A stretch of DNA of 64,000 nt, from assembly GCA_036504215.1 (NCBI GenBank), contig DASXVO010000005.1:62001-126000 (forward strand), in the 5' to 3' direction. This stretch comes from Vicinamibacterales bacterium (GTDB lineage: Bacteria; Acidobacteriota; Vicinamibacteria; Vicinamibacterales; Fen-181). The first letter of the stretch is position 1. Every line of letters begins with the position of its first letter. The notes below the pieces were generated by a model, which searched no databases, had not been told where the DNA came from, and worked only from the letters and a program-made list of their open reading frames with translations. Shown one piece after another: positions 55,173 through 64,000 of this stretch. The translations under genes were made by a program, and so were the position numbers.

Positions 55173-56123
55173 TCACCGCTGCTTGCGCAGCCGGTCGATC
55201 AGGGCTCGGAGGTCGTTGGGCAGCGGGGCGGCGAACTCCACGCGCCGGCGGGTGGCGGGGTGGCGGAACGCGAGCCGGGCGGCGTGGAGCGCCTGACGGG
55301 GGAATGCCGGTTCGGTCTTCTCGTCGCGCGCCCGCCCGAAGCGGTAGACACGTTCGCCCACGAGCGCGTAGCCGCGCGAGCCGGCCTGCACGCGGATCTG
55401 GTTGCGCTTGCCGGTCACGAGCGACACCTCGATCAGCGCCTGGTGTCGAAACTGCTCCACCACCCGAAAGCGCGCCTCGGCGTCCTTCGCGCGTTCCTCC
55501 TGACCGTGGGCCCGTTTCTGGACGAGGCGCTCGGCATCCCACACGAGCTTGTCGCGCCACACGCCCGAGGTCGGCTCGATGCGGCCGTTCACGACCGCGA
55601 GGTAGATCCGTTCCGGCGTTCGCCTCTCGAACTGCGCCTTCACGGCCTCGCGCACGTCCTGGGACAACGCGAACACCACGAGCCCGCTCGTGTCCCGATC
55701 GATGCGATGCACGACGTACGGCCGCACGCGCAAGGCGGACCGCAGGTGGTCCGCCAGCAGGTCGCGCAGCGTCACCTCTCCGCGGGCCTCGCCAGGCAGC
55801 GGCTCGACCAGCCATCCTGGCGGTTTGTTGACCACGATCAGCGAGTCGTCCTCATAGACGAGGTCGAGGGCCTCGCGGGACGCGACGATCTCGCGGGTGC
55901 GAGGCCGTGAGCTGCCCGGCCGGTCCGGCCAGAATCCCACGCGGTCGCCCGCCGAAAGACGTCGGCCCGCATCGGTGAACACGAGTTCCTTGTCGTTGAG
56001 GAAGATCTTCCCGCACTCGATCGCGTCACGCGCCTTGCCGCGCGACCCGATCTCGGGCCGCGCCGCCAGCCAGGCGTCGAGGCGCGTGCCGGCAGCCTTC
56101 GCGTCGGCGGTCCACGTTTTCAT
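55173..56123 (-). CDS. RluA-family RNA pseudouridine synthase
   Basis: A 316-residue enzyme from ATG 56123. An N-terminal S4-like domain (RLDAWLAARPEIGSRGKARD, with IFLND) precedes the catalytic domain: VVNKPPGWLVEP, VVHRIDRDTSGLVVFA with catalytic D142, and KRNQIRVQ (the RluA 'HQIR' region). It converts uridine to pseudouridine in rRNA or tRNA; the exact target is not clear. Confidence 0.93.
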   Translation of the reverse strand: MKTWTADAKAAGTRLDAWLAARPEIGSRGKARDAIECGKIFLNDKELVFTDAGRRLSAGDRVGFWPDRPGSSRPRTREIVASREALDLVYEDDSLIVVNKPPGWLVEPLPGEARGEVTLRDLLADHLRSALRVRPYVVHRIDRDTSGLVVFALSQDVREAVKAQFERRTPERIYLAVVNGRIEPTSGVWRDKLVWDAERLVQKRAHGQEERAKDAEARFRVVEQFRHQALIEVSLVTGKRNQIRVQAGSRGYALVGERVYRFGRARDEKTEPAFPRQALHAARLAFRHPATRRRVEFAAPLPNDLRALIDRLRKQR

Positions 56124-56137
56124 CGCACACGACTGTA

Positions 56138-56176
56138 CAAGAAAACGGCCCCAGGAGCCGAACGCTCCCGGGGCCG
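56138..56176 (-). terminator. Rho-independent terminator after the TonB receptor gene
   Basis: A twelve-base stem with one mismatch (56146-56157 with 56165-56176) is followed on the minus strand by TTTTCTTGT. It lies 37 bases past the receptor stop and before the pseudouridine synthase gene. Confidence 0.8.
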
Positions 56177-56213
56177 ATACCGCGATGCGCCGTGGCACCG
56201 CGAAACGGAGAGG

Positions 56214-58949
56214 CTAGAACGACCAGCGGAAGCCGAGCGTCGCCTGGCGCCCGGACTGGAGCGTCAACGGATCACCGAAGGCCACCTTGTAGCTCTGGCC
56301 CGTCGCGTCCGTCAACGACCTGGTCGGGTACCGCGTGTTGCGGCTGAGAACGGCGCCCTGGTTGAACACGTTCGCAATATCGACATACACACCGAAGCGA
56401 TGGACGCCGAACGCGAATACCTTCTCGGCCCGCAGGTCGAGGTTTGTCGTCGAGTCGTTCAGGTTGCTGTCGCGCGGCTGCAGGTTGACGTCCAGCGAGC
56501 CGCTCCAGGCGAACCTGCTCCCCGGCATGCGTGAAAACGCCGCATACGGATAGCCCGACAGGTAGCGCCAGTACCCGTTCAGCGACACCTCGACCTTCGG
56601 AATCTGGTAGCCTCCAAAGATCTTCACCTCGTGACGGCGCTCGTACGACGTTGGCCCGTCGTAGTACCCGAGGATCGTGTTCGGCGTCTCGAACTGGCCG
56701 CTCGAGATACCCGCGTAGGTGCCGTTGCCCACCCGGCCGGTCGTCTTCGACAGCACATAGGAGATCTGCGCCTGCCACCGGTTCCGCATCGCCCGCTGCA
56801 GGACCAGCATCATGCCTCGGTACTTGCGGTTCGAGTCGACGCTGACGGTCTGCCCGTTCGAGAGGTTGTACGTGACGGAGTCGGTGTTGTGGATGAGGAA
56901 CTGCTGCGTTCCCGGGTTGGCCCACTTGTAGAGGGTCAGCGCCGGTCCTCCCGGCATCGGGTTCGCGAAGGTGAACGGCGTCCACGAACCGTTGACGAGC
57001 GTGGAGTTCACGAAGTTCTTCCAGTCGCGCATGATTCCGGTCGCGGTGAACTTGAAGTCGCGGCCGATCTGCTGCTCCCAGGAGAAATTGATCTCATCCA
57101 CGCGCGGGTGCTTGATGTTGTCGGCCACCGAGTACTTCGAGGCGCCCGGCACGACGTTGATGGGCGGCTTGCGGAGAACCGGATTCGCCACCGTCCCGCC
57201 AACCTCGTACGTGAGCTGATCGTCCATACCCGACGCTGCCCGGCTCCACGACGAGAACACCGCGCTGTCGTACAGCTGGCCGTAGTAGCCCTTGAGCACC
57301 GACATGCCCTTGCCGGTCACGTCCCAGGCGAACCCGACACGCGGACCGACCGACAGCGTCGAGTAGAGCTGCTTGCCCGTGATCGAGTCTTCACCGGTGA
57401 TGTGGTCGACGCGGACGCCGAGATTCGCCGTCACGCGACCGAGCTTCCACTGGTCCTGCGCGTAGAACGACTCGCGCTTGTTCTTGCCCTGCAGGTCGTA
57501 CCCGTAGGTGTACGCCAGGTAGGGCTGGCCACCGTAGTCGTAGTAATACACGCCCGGGCTGACGTAGTGGTACCGGTCGCGGATGCTGCTGCGCTCGATT
57601 TCCGCACCGAACTTGAAGTTGTGGGACCCGGCGAGCTGCGCGTACTTCGACACCGCGGCGTTCAACTGGTTGCGCGTCCGGTCGTACTGCGAGTAGGTGC
57701 CCGCACCGCCGGAGTAGGCGCCCGTCTCGCCGTCCAGATGCGCCGGCGCCTGGATGACCGGATTCAGGTCGTAGTAACCCCACCAGCCCGTGAACTTCGC
57801 CTCGAGGAAGGTGGACGCGTTGAACACCTTGCGATACTGCGCGTTGTAGATGACCTCGGGCGAGTCCTGGTCGATCGTCTGGTTGTTGCTCGTCACCGCG
57901 TAGCCGGGGATGTAACCGGTCCGGCCCTTCTGGTTGTACGAATCGTACTGCAGCGACCCGACGATGTTGTCGTTCGGCGTCGGCTGGAACGTGAACTTGA
58001 AGTTGAAGCGCGGGCTCACTTCCTGACGGATCGGACCGGTGACCTTCTGCGAGATGAAGTACCGCTGGATGCTCGTGAAGAAGAAGATCTTGTCCTTCTT
58101 CAGCGGCCCGCCCAACTGGACCGTGTAGTCCTTCATGCTGAAGATCACCGGCGGCGTCCCGAGGTTCTTGTTGAGCTTCGTGATCGCCGGATCGGTGTTG
58201 TTGCCCGCCAGGCTGTCGGACGTGTAGCGGTACTCGGACAGGGAGGAGAACCGGTTCCCGCCCGACTTGGTGATCGTGTTGACCACCGTGCCGGTGAACC
58301 CGCCGTACTCGGCCGGCTGGCCGAGACCGCCCACCTGCACCTCGTCGATGATGTTGTAGTTGTAGAACGCCCAGGCCGTGCCGCCCTCCGGGTCGCGCGT
58401 GTCCACGCCGTCGAGCATCAGCGAGTTGGCCCCGTCCGACGCGCCGCCGAACGCGGAACCATCGTTAACGCCGGGCGAGTACTGGAGGATGCTGACGGCC
58501 GGGTTGTTGTGCGACAGCGGCATGCTGAACAGCATGTCCTGCGACATGTTGGTGTCGGTCGCCGTCGACGTCGTATCGATCGTCACGGCGTTCGCCACGA
58601 CATCAACCGTCTCGGACAGCCCGCCCACGCCCATTTGCAGCGGTACGTCCACCGTCTTGCCGACACCGACATCGAGGCTCTGCTGCTCCTTCGGCCTGAA
58701 GCCCTGCAACTCGGCCTTCACCGAGTAACTGCCAGGCGTGAGGCCGATGAAGCGGTACTCACCCTTCGAGTCTGTGACCTGCGTCTGAGTGCCCGTCTTG
58801 CCCGTCAGCGTCACGGTGACGCCCGGCAGCACGCCTCCCTGTTGGTCGGTGACCTTGCCGCCGAGCGTGCCCGTCAGTGACTGGGCACTGGCAGCTCCGG
58901 CGAAGGCCACGAGCGCGACAAGGAGGGCGAAGATGACTGTGCGTCTCAT
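56214..58949 (-). CDS. TonB-dependent receptor with carboxypeptidase regulatory-like domain (Oar-like)
   Basis: A 911-residue outer-membrane protein. Signal peptide 1-22 (VALVAFAGAASAQ); carboxypeptidase regulatory-like domain at about 25-107 (GGKVTDQQGGVLPGVTVTL, SKGEYRFIGLTPGSYSV); plug at about 110-250; beta-barrel to the terminal aromatic residue (LGFRWSF). This layout is the commonest receptor type of Acidobacteriota. The ligand is unknown. AAGGAGG precedes the ATG, and the small membrane protein gene 18 bases upstream is probably cotranscribed. Confidence 0.92.
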   Translation of the reverse strand: MRRTVIFALLVALVAFAGAASAQSLTGTLGGKVTDQQGGVLPGVTVTLTGKTGTQTQVTDSKGEYRFIGLTPGSYSVKAELQGFRPKEQQSLDVGVGKTVDVPLQMGVGGLSETVDVVANAVTIDTTSTATDTNMSQDMLFSMPLSHNNPAVSILQYSPGVNDGSAFGGASDGANSLMLDGVDTRDPEGGTAWAFYNYNIIDEVQVGGLGQPAEYGGFTGTVVNTITKSGGNRFSSLSEYRYTSDSLAGNNTDPAITKLNKNLGTPPVIFSMKDYTVQLGGPLKKDKIFFFTSIQRYFISQKVTGPIRQEVSPRFNFKFTFQPTPNDNIVGSLQYDSYNQKGRTGYIPGYAVTSNNQTIDQDSPEVIYNAQYRKVFNASTFLEAKFTGWWGYYDLNPVIQAPAHLDGETGAYSGGAGTYSQYDRTRNQLNAAVSKYAQLAGSHNFKFGAEIERSSIRDRYHYVSPGVYYYDYGGQPYLAYTYGYDLQGKNKRESFYAQDQWKLGRVTANLGVRVDHITGEDSITGKQLYSTLSVGPRVGFAWDVTGKGMSVLKGYYGQLYDSAVFSSWSRAASGMDDQLTYEVGGTVANPVLRKPPINVVPGASKYSVADNIKHPRVDEINFSWEQQIGRDFKFTATGIMRDWKNFVNSTLVNGSWTPFTFANPMPGGPALTLYKWANPGTQQFLIHNTDSVTYNLSNGQTVSVDSNRKYRGMMLVLQRAMRNRWQAQISYVLSKTTGRVGNGTYAGISSGQFETPNTILGYYDGPTSYERRHEVKIFGGYQIPKVEVSLNGYWRYLSGYPYAAFSRMPGSRFAWSGSLDVNLQPRDSNLNDSTTNLDLRAEKVFAFGVHRFGVYVDIANVFNQGAVLSRNTRYPTRSLTDATGQSYKVAFGDPLTLQSGRQATLGFRWSF

Positions 58950-58967
58950 GCTCTTATGCCTCCTTGC

Positions 58968-59300
58968 CTACTGATTGGCGCGAATGACGGAGTGGATGCG
59001 GTCATGACTGGCCGAGTAGACCGCGAAGCCAGTCCCGGCGCCCACAACGGCCAGCACGATTAGCCCGGCCGGAGTCTTGAAGAACGACTTCGAGCCGAGT
59101 TGTGCCGTACCCTCGGAGCTACCCGCCGGACGCGCCTGCTCGAGGCGTGCAGTGGCCGCGGCCTTGGCAATCGAGGCCTTCAGGGGCGTCGGAGCCGCCT
59201 TGCCTTCGTCTGCCAGGGACGGCAGGGGAACGGCAACGAGGGCCACGGCGAGCGCCACGGCCCGCGTAGCCAGCCGCCATCTGCGGACTTGAAGTTTCAC
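58968..59300 (-). CDS. Small exported or membrane protein upstream of the TonB receptor
   Basis: A 110-residue protein of no recognised family. GTG 59300 is chosen because AAGGAGGAGAACAAG lies just before it. A signal peptide covers about 9-30 (ATRAVALAVALVAVPLPSLA), a Lys/Ala-rich helix follows (SIAKAAATARLEQARPAG) and a hydrophobic segment lies near 75-95 (LIVLAVVGAGTGFAVY). Its place directly before the receptor gene suggests an envelope role, perhaps linked to that receptor. Confidence 0.7.
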   Translation of the reverse strand: MKLQVRRWRLATRAVALAVALVAVPLPSLADEGKAAPTPLKASIAKAAATARLEQARPAGSSEGTAQLGSKSFFKTPAGLIVLAVVGAGTGFAVYSASHDRIHSVIRANQ

Positions 59301-59650
59301 CTTGTTCTCCTCCTTGGAATCGAGATGCCGCACTGCACGAGAACTGCCCGGTCTCGACAGCGCCCGCGAGTATACTCCAAACGCTCTGCCACTCACACTA
59401 GATCACCTTCGCCACCCCCCACTCCCGCAAGTCGTTGATTCCAATAGGGCGACCTCGCGCATACGGATGCACGGCTTCGTATGCGATCCAATCCGCTGGA
59501 CTGGTTCGTGCAACTATCTGGACGATGCCGCCCGATCGGGGCACGGGAAGAAGGCGGACAGGCGCCGCAATCGCCCGAGCAACGGGACACCGTGCGCCTC
59601 GAGACCGGCGCCAGGTTGACGACCGCGCGTCGATGGGCGAGCATGACGGG
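59301..59650. other. Divergent intergenic region
   Basis: 350 bases between the small protein gene (minus) and the sulfatase-like gene (plus). TATACT occurs on the minus strand at 59374-59369 in a palindrome GAGTATACTC, but no -35 box fits at 16-18 bases. No gene is supported; frames open here lack any coherent protein. Confidence 0.5.
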
Positions 59651-62104
59651 ATGGTCAGGCGTCGAGGCAAGTCGCACAGCGTATCGGAGACAGCGGGCTC
59701 GGGCGTCGCCAGCCAGCGATCTGCGGCCAGTCAGCCGCCCGCTCGTCGGCCGCCGTGGATCGTCCTCGCCGCAATCGTCGTGGCCCTCGCCGTCGTTGGT
59801 GGCGGCTGGTGGTGGACGACCTCACGCCCGGCGCGCAGTACCAGCGGACTCGACCTGGGACGCGTGACTTCCGGCGCGAGGGTCAGCGACCTCAATCTCC
59901 TCGTCATCACGCTCGACACGACCAGGGCCGACCGCCTCGGCGCCTATGGCTTCAAGAACATCGAGACGCCAACCCTCGATCGCCTGGCGCGAGAGGGCGT
60001 GCTGTTCGAACAGACGATGGCGACGGCACCCCTGACGTTGCCGGCCCACTGCAGCATCTTCACGTCGAAGTTTCCGCCCGAGCACGGAGTACGTGACAAC
60101 GGCGGCTTCTTCCTCTCGCCCAACCAACTCACGCTCGCCACCTTCCTGAAGCGGAAAGGCCTCACGACCGGAGCAGTCGTCGGCGCGTACGTGCTCGACG
60201 GCAAGTGGGGGCTGAACCAGGGCTTCGACGCCTACGTGGACGACTTCGACCTCTCGAAGCTGTCGGGCTTCGCGCTCGGCGACGTGCAGCGAGTGGGGAG
60301 CGAGGTCGTGGACCGCGCGCTGCCCTGGCTGGAGAAGGTGAAGGGGCAGCGGTTCTTCGCGTGGCTGCACTTCTACGACCCGCACACCCCGTACGAAGCG
60401 CCCGAGCCCTTCAGATCACGCTACGCCGACCATCCGTACTCCGGCGAGATCGCCTACATGGATTCGCAGATCGGGCGCGTCGTCGAATTCCTGGAGACGC
60501 GCGGGCTGCTGGATCGCACCATCATCGCCGTCATGGGCGACCACGGCGAGGGCATCAATCAACACAAGGAGGGCACGCACGGATTCTTCATCTACGAGAG
60601 CACGATGCGCGTGCCGTTCATCATCCGCGCGCCGTTCGATCGGCTCCGCGGACGTCGGGTGGCAGATCCGGTGCGGTCGGTGGACCTCTTCCCCACCGTC
60701 CTCGACCTGATGGGTCTGCCCTCGCCCAAAGGGATCGCCGGCGTCAGCCTCACCCCGCTCATGAACGGAAGCCGGACGACGCTCGACCTCGAGGGCTACG
60801 CTGAGGCGCTCTACCCCCTCCATCACTTCGGGTGGAGCGAACTCAGGGCGTGGCGGGCTGGACGGTACAAGGCGATCGACGCTCCGCGTCCCGAACTCTA
60901 CGACCTCGAGCGCGATCCGCACGAAACGACCAACCTGTACGCCGAGCGGCGTACGATGGCGGACGGCATGATTGCGCGGCTGCGCGAGAAGGAGAAAGAC
61001 ACGCCGAGCGCCGAGTCCGCATCGAAGCCAACGCCGGAAGTCGATCCGGAGGCCCGCGCCCGGCTGGCGGCCCTTGGCTACGTCGGGTCGTTCGTGGCCA
61101 CGGTCACCGGACCGAAGAGCGATCGCGCCGATCCGAAGGACAAGATCGAGCTGTTCAACCTGATGACCGACGCGCGCGAGGTCGCCAAGGACGAGAAGTC
61201 CTTCGAGCGAGTCGTCGCGATGTACCGCAAGGTCGTCGCCGACGACCCGAACGTGATCGACGCGTGGTTCAACCTGGGGAACGTCTACTACCGCAATGGG
61301 AAGCACGAGGAGGCGATCTCGTACTTCAAGCGGGCGCTCGAACTGAAGCCCGACTACGACCTGCCCGTCATCAACATGGCCAACGCCTACCGGCGCATGG
61401 GCAAGGATGATGCGGCGCTCGCGGGCTACGAGCACTATCTGACGATCGATCCGAAGAACGCGCACGTGCGCTACCAGGTGGGCGAGATCTACCTCGACAA
61501 GGGCGATGAAACGCGCGCCGAACAGAACTTCAAGCAGGCGCTCGAGATTGATCCCAAAGAAGCCTCGGCCCTGAACGCGCTTGGCGTCATCGCGTTCACG
61601 CATGGCGACCTGGCCACCGCGGAACGTGAAGCGCGCGCCGCGCTCGACATCAAGAAGGACGTGCGGCTCGCGCACTACAACCTGGCGCTCATCGCGGAGG
61701 AGCGCCACGACCTGGCGGCCGCTGAAACCGAGTACCGCAAGGAGCTCGAGCTGCATCCGAACGCGTACAAAGCCGCGTTCAACCTCGGCCGCCTGTACGA
61801 GCGCGTCGGCAAACCCGTCGAGCAGATCGCGTCGCTCAAGCAGGCCGTGGATCAGAACCCCCGGTTCGGCGAGGGCTGGGTCTTCCTGGCCAAGGCGTAT
61901 CTCGACACCGGGACGAACTTCAAGGAGGCGATCGACCTCGCAAAGCGGGGGATCGACCTCCAGCCGCGCGCCGACATCGCCGCGCTCGGACACTACGTGC
62001 TGGCCGATCTCTACAACCGGGTCAGCCGCCCGCAGGACGCCGCCCGCGAGGTGGGCCTTGGCCGCGCCATCGACGGTCGTGGCCGTTCGTCGCCGGCACG
62101 CTGA
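59651..62104 (+). CDS. Membrane-anchored sulfatase-like (alkaline phosphatase superfamily) protein with TPR repeats
   Basis: An 817-residue protein. ATG 59651 is preferred; ATG 59633 is also possible. One membrane helix lies at about 36-53. The hydrolase domain (about 80-480) has metal ligands in LLVITLDTTRADR (D89), MGDHGEGI and the TPTLDRLA region. The sulfatase site C/S-x-P-x-R is replaced by T129-L-P-A-H133, so the formylglycine nucleophile is lacking and Thr may act as in related phosphodiesterases. TPR repeats fill about 540-800 (ERVVAMYRKVVADDPNVIDA, ISYFKRALELKPDYDL). The substrate is unknown. Confidence 0.87.
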   Translation: MVRRRGKSHSVSETAGSGVASQRSAASQPPARRPPWIVLAAIVVALAVVGGGWWWTTSRPARSTSGLDLGRVTSGARVSDLNLLVITLDTTRADRLGAYGFKNIETPTLDRLAREGVLFEQTMATAPLTLPAHCSIFTSKFPPEHGVRDNGGFFLSPNQLTLATFLKRKGLTTGAVVGAYVLDGKWGLNQGFDAYVDDFDLSKLSGFALGDVQRVGSEVVDRALPWLEKVKGQRFFAWLHFYDPHTPYEAPEPFRSRYADHPYSGEIAYMDSQIGRVVEFLETRGLLDRTIIAVMGDHGEGINQHKEGTHGFFIYESTMRVPFIIRAPFDRLRGRRVADPVRSVDLFPTVLDLMGLPSPKGIAGVSLTPLMNGSRTTLDLEGYAEALYPLHHFGWSELRAWRAGRYKAIDAPRPELYDLERDPHETTNLYAERRTMADGMIARLREKEKDTPSAESASKPTPEVDPEARARLAALGYVGSFVATVTGPKSDRADPKDKIELFNLMTDAREVAKDEKSFERVVAMYRKVVADDPNVIDAWFNLGNVYYRNGKHEEAISYFKRALELKPDYDLPVINMANAYRRMGKDDAALAGYEHYLTIDPKNAHVRYQVGEIYLDKGDETRAEQNFKQALEIDPKEASALNALGVIAFTHGDLATAEREARAALDIKKDVRLAHYNLALIAEERHDLAAAETEYRKELELHPNAYKAAFNLGRLYERVGKPVEQIASLKQAVDQNPRFGEGWVFLAKAYLDTGTNFKEAIDLAKRGIDLQPRADIAALGHYVLADLYNRVSRPQDAAREVGLGRAIDGRGRSSPAR

Positions 62105-62151
62105 CGCGGAAGGTGCGGGGGCGCGACTGGATCCTGACGTAGAATCTTCGC

Positions 62152-63021
62152 GTGCCCGACATTCGTCCTCGCACTCTCCGTGCAGAACCTCGCGAAGTCC
62201 TCGAACTGAAGCAACTGAAGGCGCGGCAGCCGGAACTCGCCGATGCCGTGGACCTGCAGCTCGCGCTCCTCGACCTGCAACGCCGCGTCCAGGGCAGGGT
62301 GCCGATGTCCTGGGTGGAGGCGGCGCCAGACTGGCTCAAGCAGCAGCACGAGGCGGGCCGTCCCCTGCTCCGCTTCGAGGACATCCCCCTCGACTGGACC
62401 GACTTCAGGCTCGTCTTCCGGCAGACCGCCGACGTCCTGCGGCGCTTCGACGCGATCGAGACGGCCGACTACCACGCCATCCAGTCGATGTCACGCGACG
62501 GCCACGCCCTCGAACCGCTCGTCGTTCGGTGGTTCAACCGGGCCGCCGCCCCGGACCTCGTTGCCGAGGATCCGACGCCACGAGCGCCGGCGTCGCAGGA
62601 GGCACTCGACCAGGTGCTCGCGCTGGCGATGCGGCCGTTCCTCGAACGCTGTGCGGACATCATCCAGCAGCGCGCTGACTTCAGCACCTGGACGCACGCG
62701 AACTGCCCGCTCTGTGGCGGCGAACCGGAGTTCGCCGTGATCGTGACGGGCGGCGATCGCCTCCTCATCTGCGGGCGGTGCGCGGGACGCTGGTGCTTCG
62801 ACGCGGGCGTGTGCCCGTTCTGCCGGAACGACGACCGCGGCCTCCTGCCGTCGTTCAGCAGCCGTGACGGCCTCTACCGCCTGTATGCGTGCGATGTCTG
62901 CAAGCGGTATGTCAAGGCGTATGACGCCCGGCAGGGTGGGCGCCCGGTCATGGTGGCGGTGGATTCGATTGCGACGCTGCCGCTCGACGCGGCCGCCATC
63001 CAGAAGGGGTATCTCGGGTAG
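62152..63021 (+). CDS. fdhE: Formate dehydrogenase accessory protein FdhE-like
   Basis: A 289-residue protein with GTG start 62152. The C-terminal part carries four C-x2-C pairs, CPLCGGEPEF, CGRCAGRW, CPFCRND and CDVCKRY, the rubredoxin-like metal site of FdhE. The N-terminus (LLRFEDIPLDW) is helical as usual. FdhE helps to assemble Tat-exported formate dehydrogenases. No formate dehydrogenase or other molybdoenzyme gene lies in the window, so the client is elsewhere. Confidence 0.88.
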   Translation: MPDIRPRTLRAEPREVLELKQLKARQPELADAVDLQLALLDLQRRVQGRVPMSWVEAAPDWLKQQHEAGRPLLRFEDIPLDWTDFRLVFRQTADVLRRFDAIETADYHAIQSMSRDGHALEPLVVRWFNRAAAPDLVAEDPTPRAPASQEALDQVLALAMRPFLERCADIIQQRADFSTWTHANCPLCGGEPEFAVIVTGGDRLLICGRCAGRWCFDAGVCPFCRNDDRGLLPSFSSRDGLYRLYACDVCKRYVKAYDARQGGRPVMVAVDSIATLPLDAAAIQKGYLG

Positions 63022-63051
63022 GTGAAGACGGGGACCCGGACAGACGTCGTC

Positions 63052-64000
63052 CTATTCCTGCGGCGTTTCCTTCTTCCCGAACATGTCATGGGTCTTCGAT
63101 GAGAGCCAGCCCCACAGGTTCCTGGTCTCGTTGAATCGGCCCGCATTCGACCTGGCGCCAAGCACGACGACCGCGACCTGCTGGTTCAGCTGCGGCACCC
63201 TGAGCAGCGTCGCGAGGCAGTAGCCGGACCGCGCGATGAAGCCGGTCTTGCCGCCGACGACCGAGCCTTCCATCTCGCTCCGCGTCAGCAGCTGATTCGT
63301 GCTGTGGACGGTGATGGGCCGCCGGCCGAGCGTCAGCGTGTACTCCGGCTTCCGCATGATCTCCGAGATGCGCTCGTCGCTGGCCGCATACGCGATCAGC
63401 CGCGCCATGTCGTAGGCCGACGACATGTTCGACGAGTCGAGGCCGGACGGATCCGCGTAGGTCGTGCTCTGCAGGCCGAGTTCCCCGGCCTTCTCGTTCA
63501 TGCGCGCCACGAAGCCGGCCGGTCCCCACGGCGAGATCCGGGCGAGCGCGCGCGCTGCCGCGTTGTCGGAGGAAATGAGCAGCAGGTGCAGCAGGTCGTG
63601 CACCGATATCTGATACCCCGCGCGCAGGTGCGTCGTCGACGCCGCGAAGGCATCGCTGCGCTCCACCGTCACGACCTGCGACATGTCGGGATCGCTCTCG
63701 ACGAAGACCACCGCCGTCATGACCTTGGTGATGCTGGCGATCGACCGCTTGTCCTGCGAGTTCTCTTCCCAGAGGACCTGGTGAGTCTCGGGGTTGTAGA
63801 TGATCGCCGCCGCGGCGTGGACGTCCGGCACGAGCGCGCCCGAGGCGTCGGTCTTGTAGCGAGGGATGGGCGTGTCGCGGACCATCCGGACCCGCGCCGC
63901 GACCCGTGCGCGGGACAGCTTGGCGTTCCGGGCCTTCGACGCCTGCGGGGAGTACGCCGCCGGGTGCTTCGTCGAAACGGCCTTGGATACGGAGTGCCGC
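63052..64000 (-). CDS. D-alanyl-D-alanine endopeptidase/carboxypeptidase (PBP7-like, S11), 5' end missing
   Basis: The frame is open to the window edge, so the start lies outside; 315 complete codons remain before the stop. Catalytic motifs are complete: SITK (Ser nucleophile, Lys), SSDN (S-x-N) and KTG in VGGKTGF. The part before residue MVRDTPIPRYK is a Lys/Ala/Ser-rich linker seen in exported PBP7 forms. It cuts peptidoglycan cross-links or stem peptides in the periplasm. A signal peptide is presumably upstream of the window. Confidence 0.92.
   Translation of the reverse strand, partial: RHSVSKAVSTKHPAAYSPQASKARNAKLSRARVAARVRMVRDTPIPRYKTDASGALVPDVHAAAAIIYNPETHQVLWEENSQDKRSIASITKVMTAVVFVESDPDMSQVVTVERSDAFAASTTHLRAGYQISVHDLLHLLLISSDNAAARALARISPWGPAGFVARMNEKAGELGLQSTTYADPSGLDSSNMSSAYDMARLIAYAASDERISEIMRKPEYTLTLGRRPITVHSTNQLLTRSEMEGSVVGGKTGFIARSGYCLATLLRVPQLNQQVAVVVLGARSNAGRFNETRNLWGWLSSKTHDMFGKKETPQE

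Noticed and set aside
59369-59374. TATACT as a promoter -10 box for the small protein before the TonB receptor.
   Set aside because: No acceptable -35 box at 16-18 bases; kept only as a remark on the intergenic region.

Overview
The window is a GC-rich bacterial chromosome segment from what is most likely an acidobacterium. The strongest sign is a secreted von Willebrand A protein of the VWFA-related type typical of Acidobacteriota (15175-16086). A carboxypeptidase-regulatory/TonB-type outer-membrane receptor (56214-58949) and a sulfatase-like/TPR protein (59651-62104) agree with that and point to a Gram-negative envelope. No rRNA, CRISPR array or intact insertion sequence was seen. There is one tRNA (Pro, GGG).

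Region by region. (1) 1-776: the end of a sensor kinase and its NarL-type regulator. (2) 773-2912: a small membrane protein and an epimerase-like protein with an extra helical C-terminus. (3) 3171-11563: the most unusual part. A membrane sensor kinase with c-type haem motifs, an archaemetzincin and an NtrC-type sigma54 activator form one overlapping operon. A well-matched sigma54 promoter (7136-7151) follows. It drives a Cys-rich small protein, a 25-residue membrane peptide, a four-cluster Fe-S protein, an NrfD-type membrane subunit, a membrane-anchored GcvH-like protein, a tri-haem cytochrome and a second GcvH-like protein that lacks the lipoyl lysine. A strong terminator closes the set. (4) 11785-16086: a caspase-like protease, a membrane-linked alpha/beta hydrolase and the VWFA protein. 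(5) 16087-17139: a degenerate stretch with two gene remnants beside tRNA-Pro. (6) 17155-26911: housekeeping genes (MerR, der, HU, an M50 protease, priA, type 4 udg, coaBC, gmk, yicC). (7) 26956-39724: a surface polysaccharide block with an MsbA-like exporter, a DPM1-like GT2, galE, ugd, five further glycosyltransferase-type genes (four GT4, one GT2), a polyprenyl glycosylphosphotransferase and UDP-glucuronate decarboxylase. It diverges from a promoter near 31750. (8) 39793-49423: pgsA, a TPR/SLH protein, hflX, a sua5-type gene, an antiporter, glpX, an acyl-CoA dehydrogenase, a SAM hydrolase, a methyltransferase and bactofilin. (9) 49676-56123: cysteine desulfurase and mnmA (tRNA thiolation), trxB/trxA, glgA and an RluA-type pseudouridine synthase. 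(10) 56214-64000: TonB receptor, a small membrane protein, sulfatase/TPR, fdhE and a truncated PBP7-type peptidase.

How it works together: region 3 reads as a self-contained signalling and respiration module. A haem-bearing sensor would phosphorylate the sigma54 activator, which would switch on a quinone-linked membrane complex passing electrons to or from a periplasmic multihaem cytochrome. The roles of the archaemetzincin and of the GcvH-like pair are unexplained, and this module is the best candidate here for an undescribed system. All functional statements come from reading the sequence; no database search was possible.
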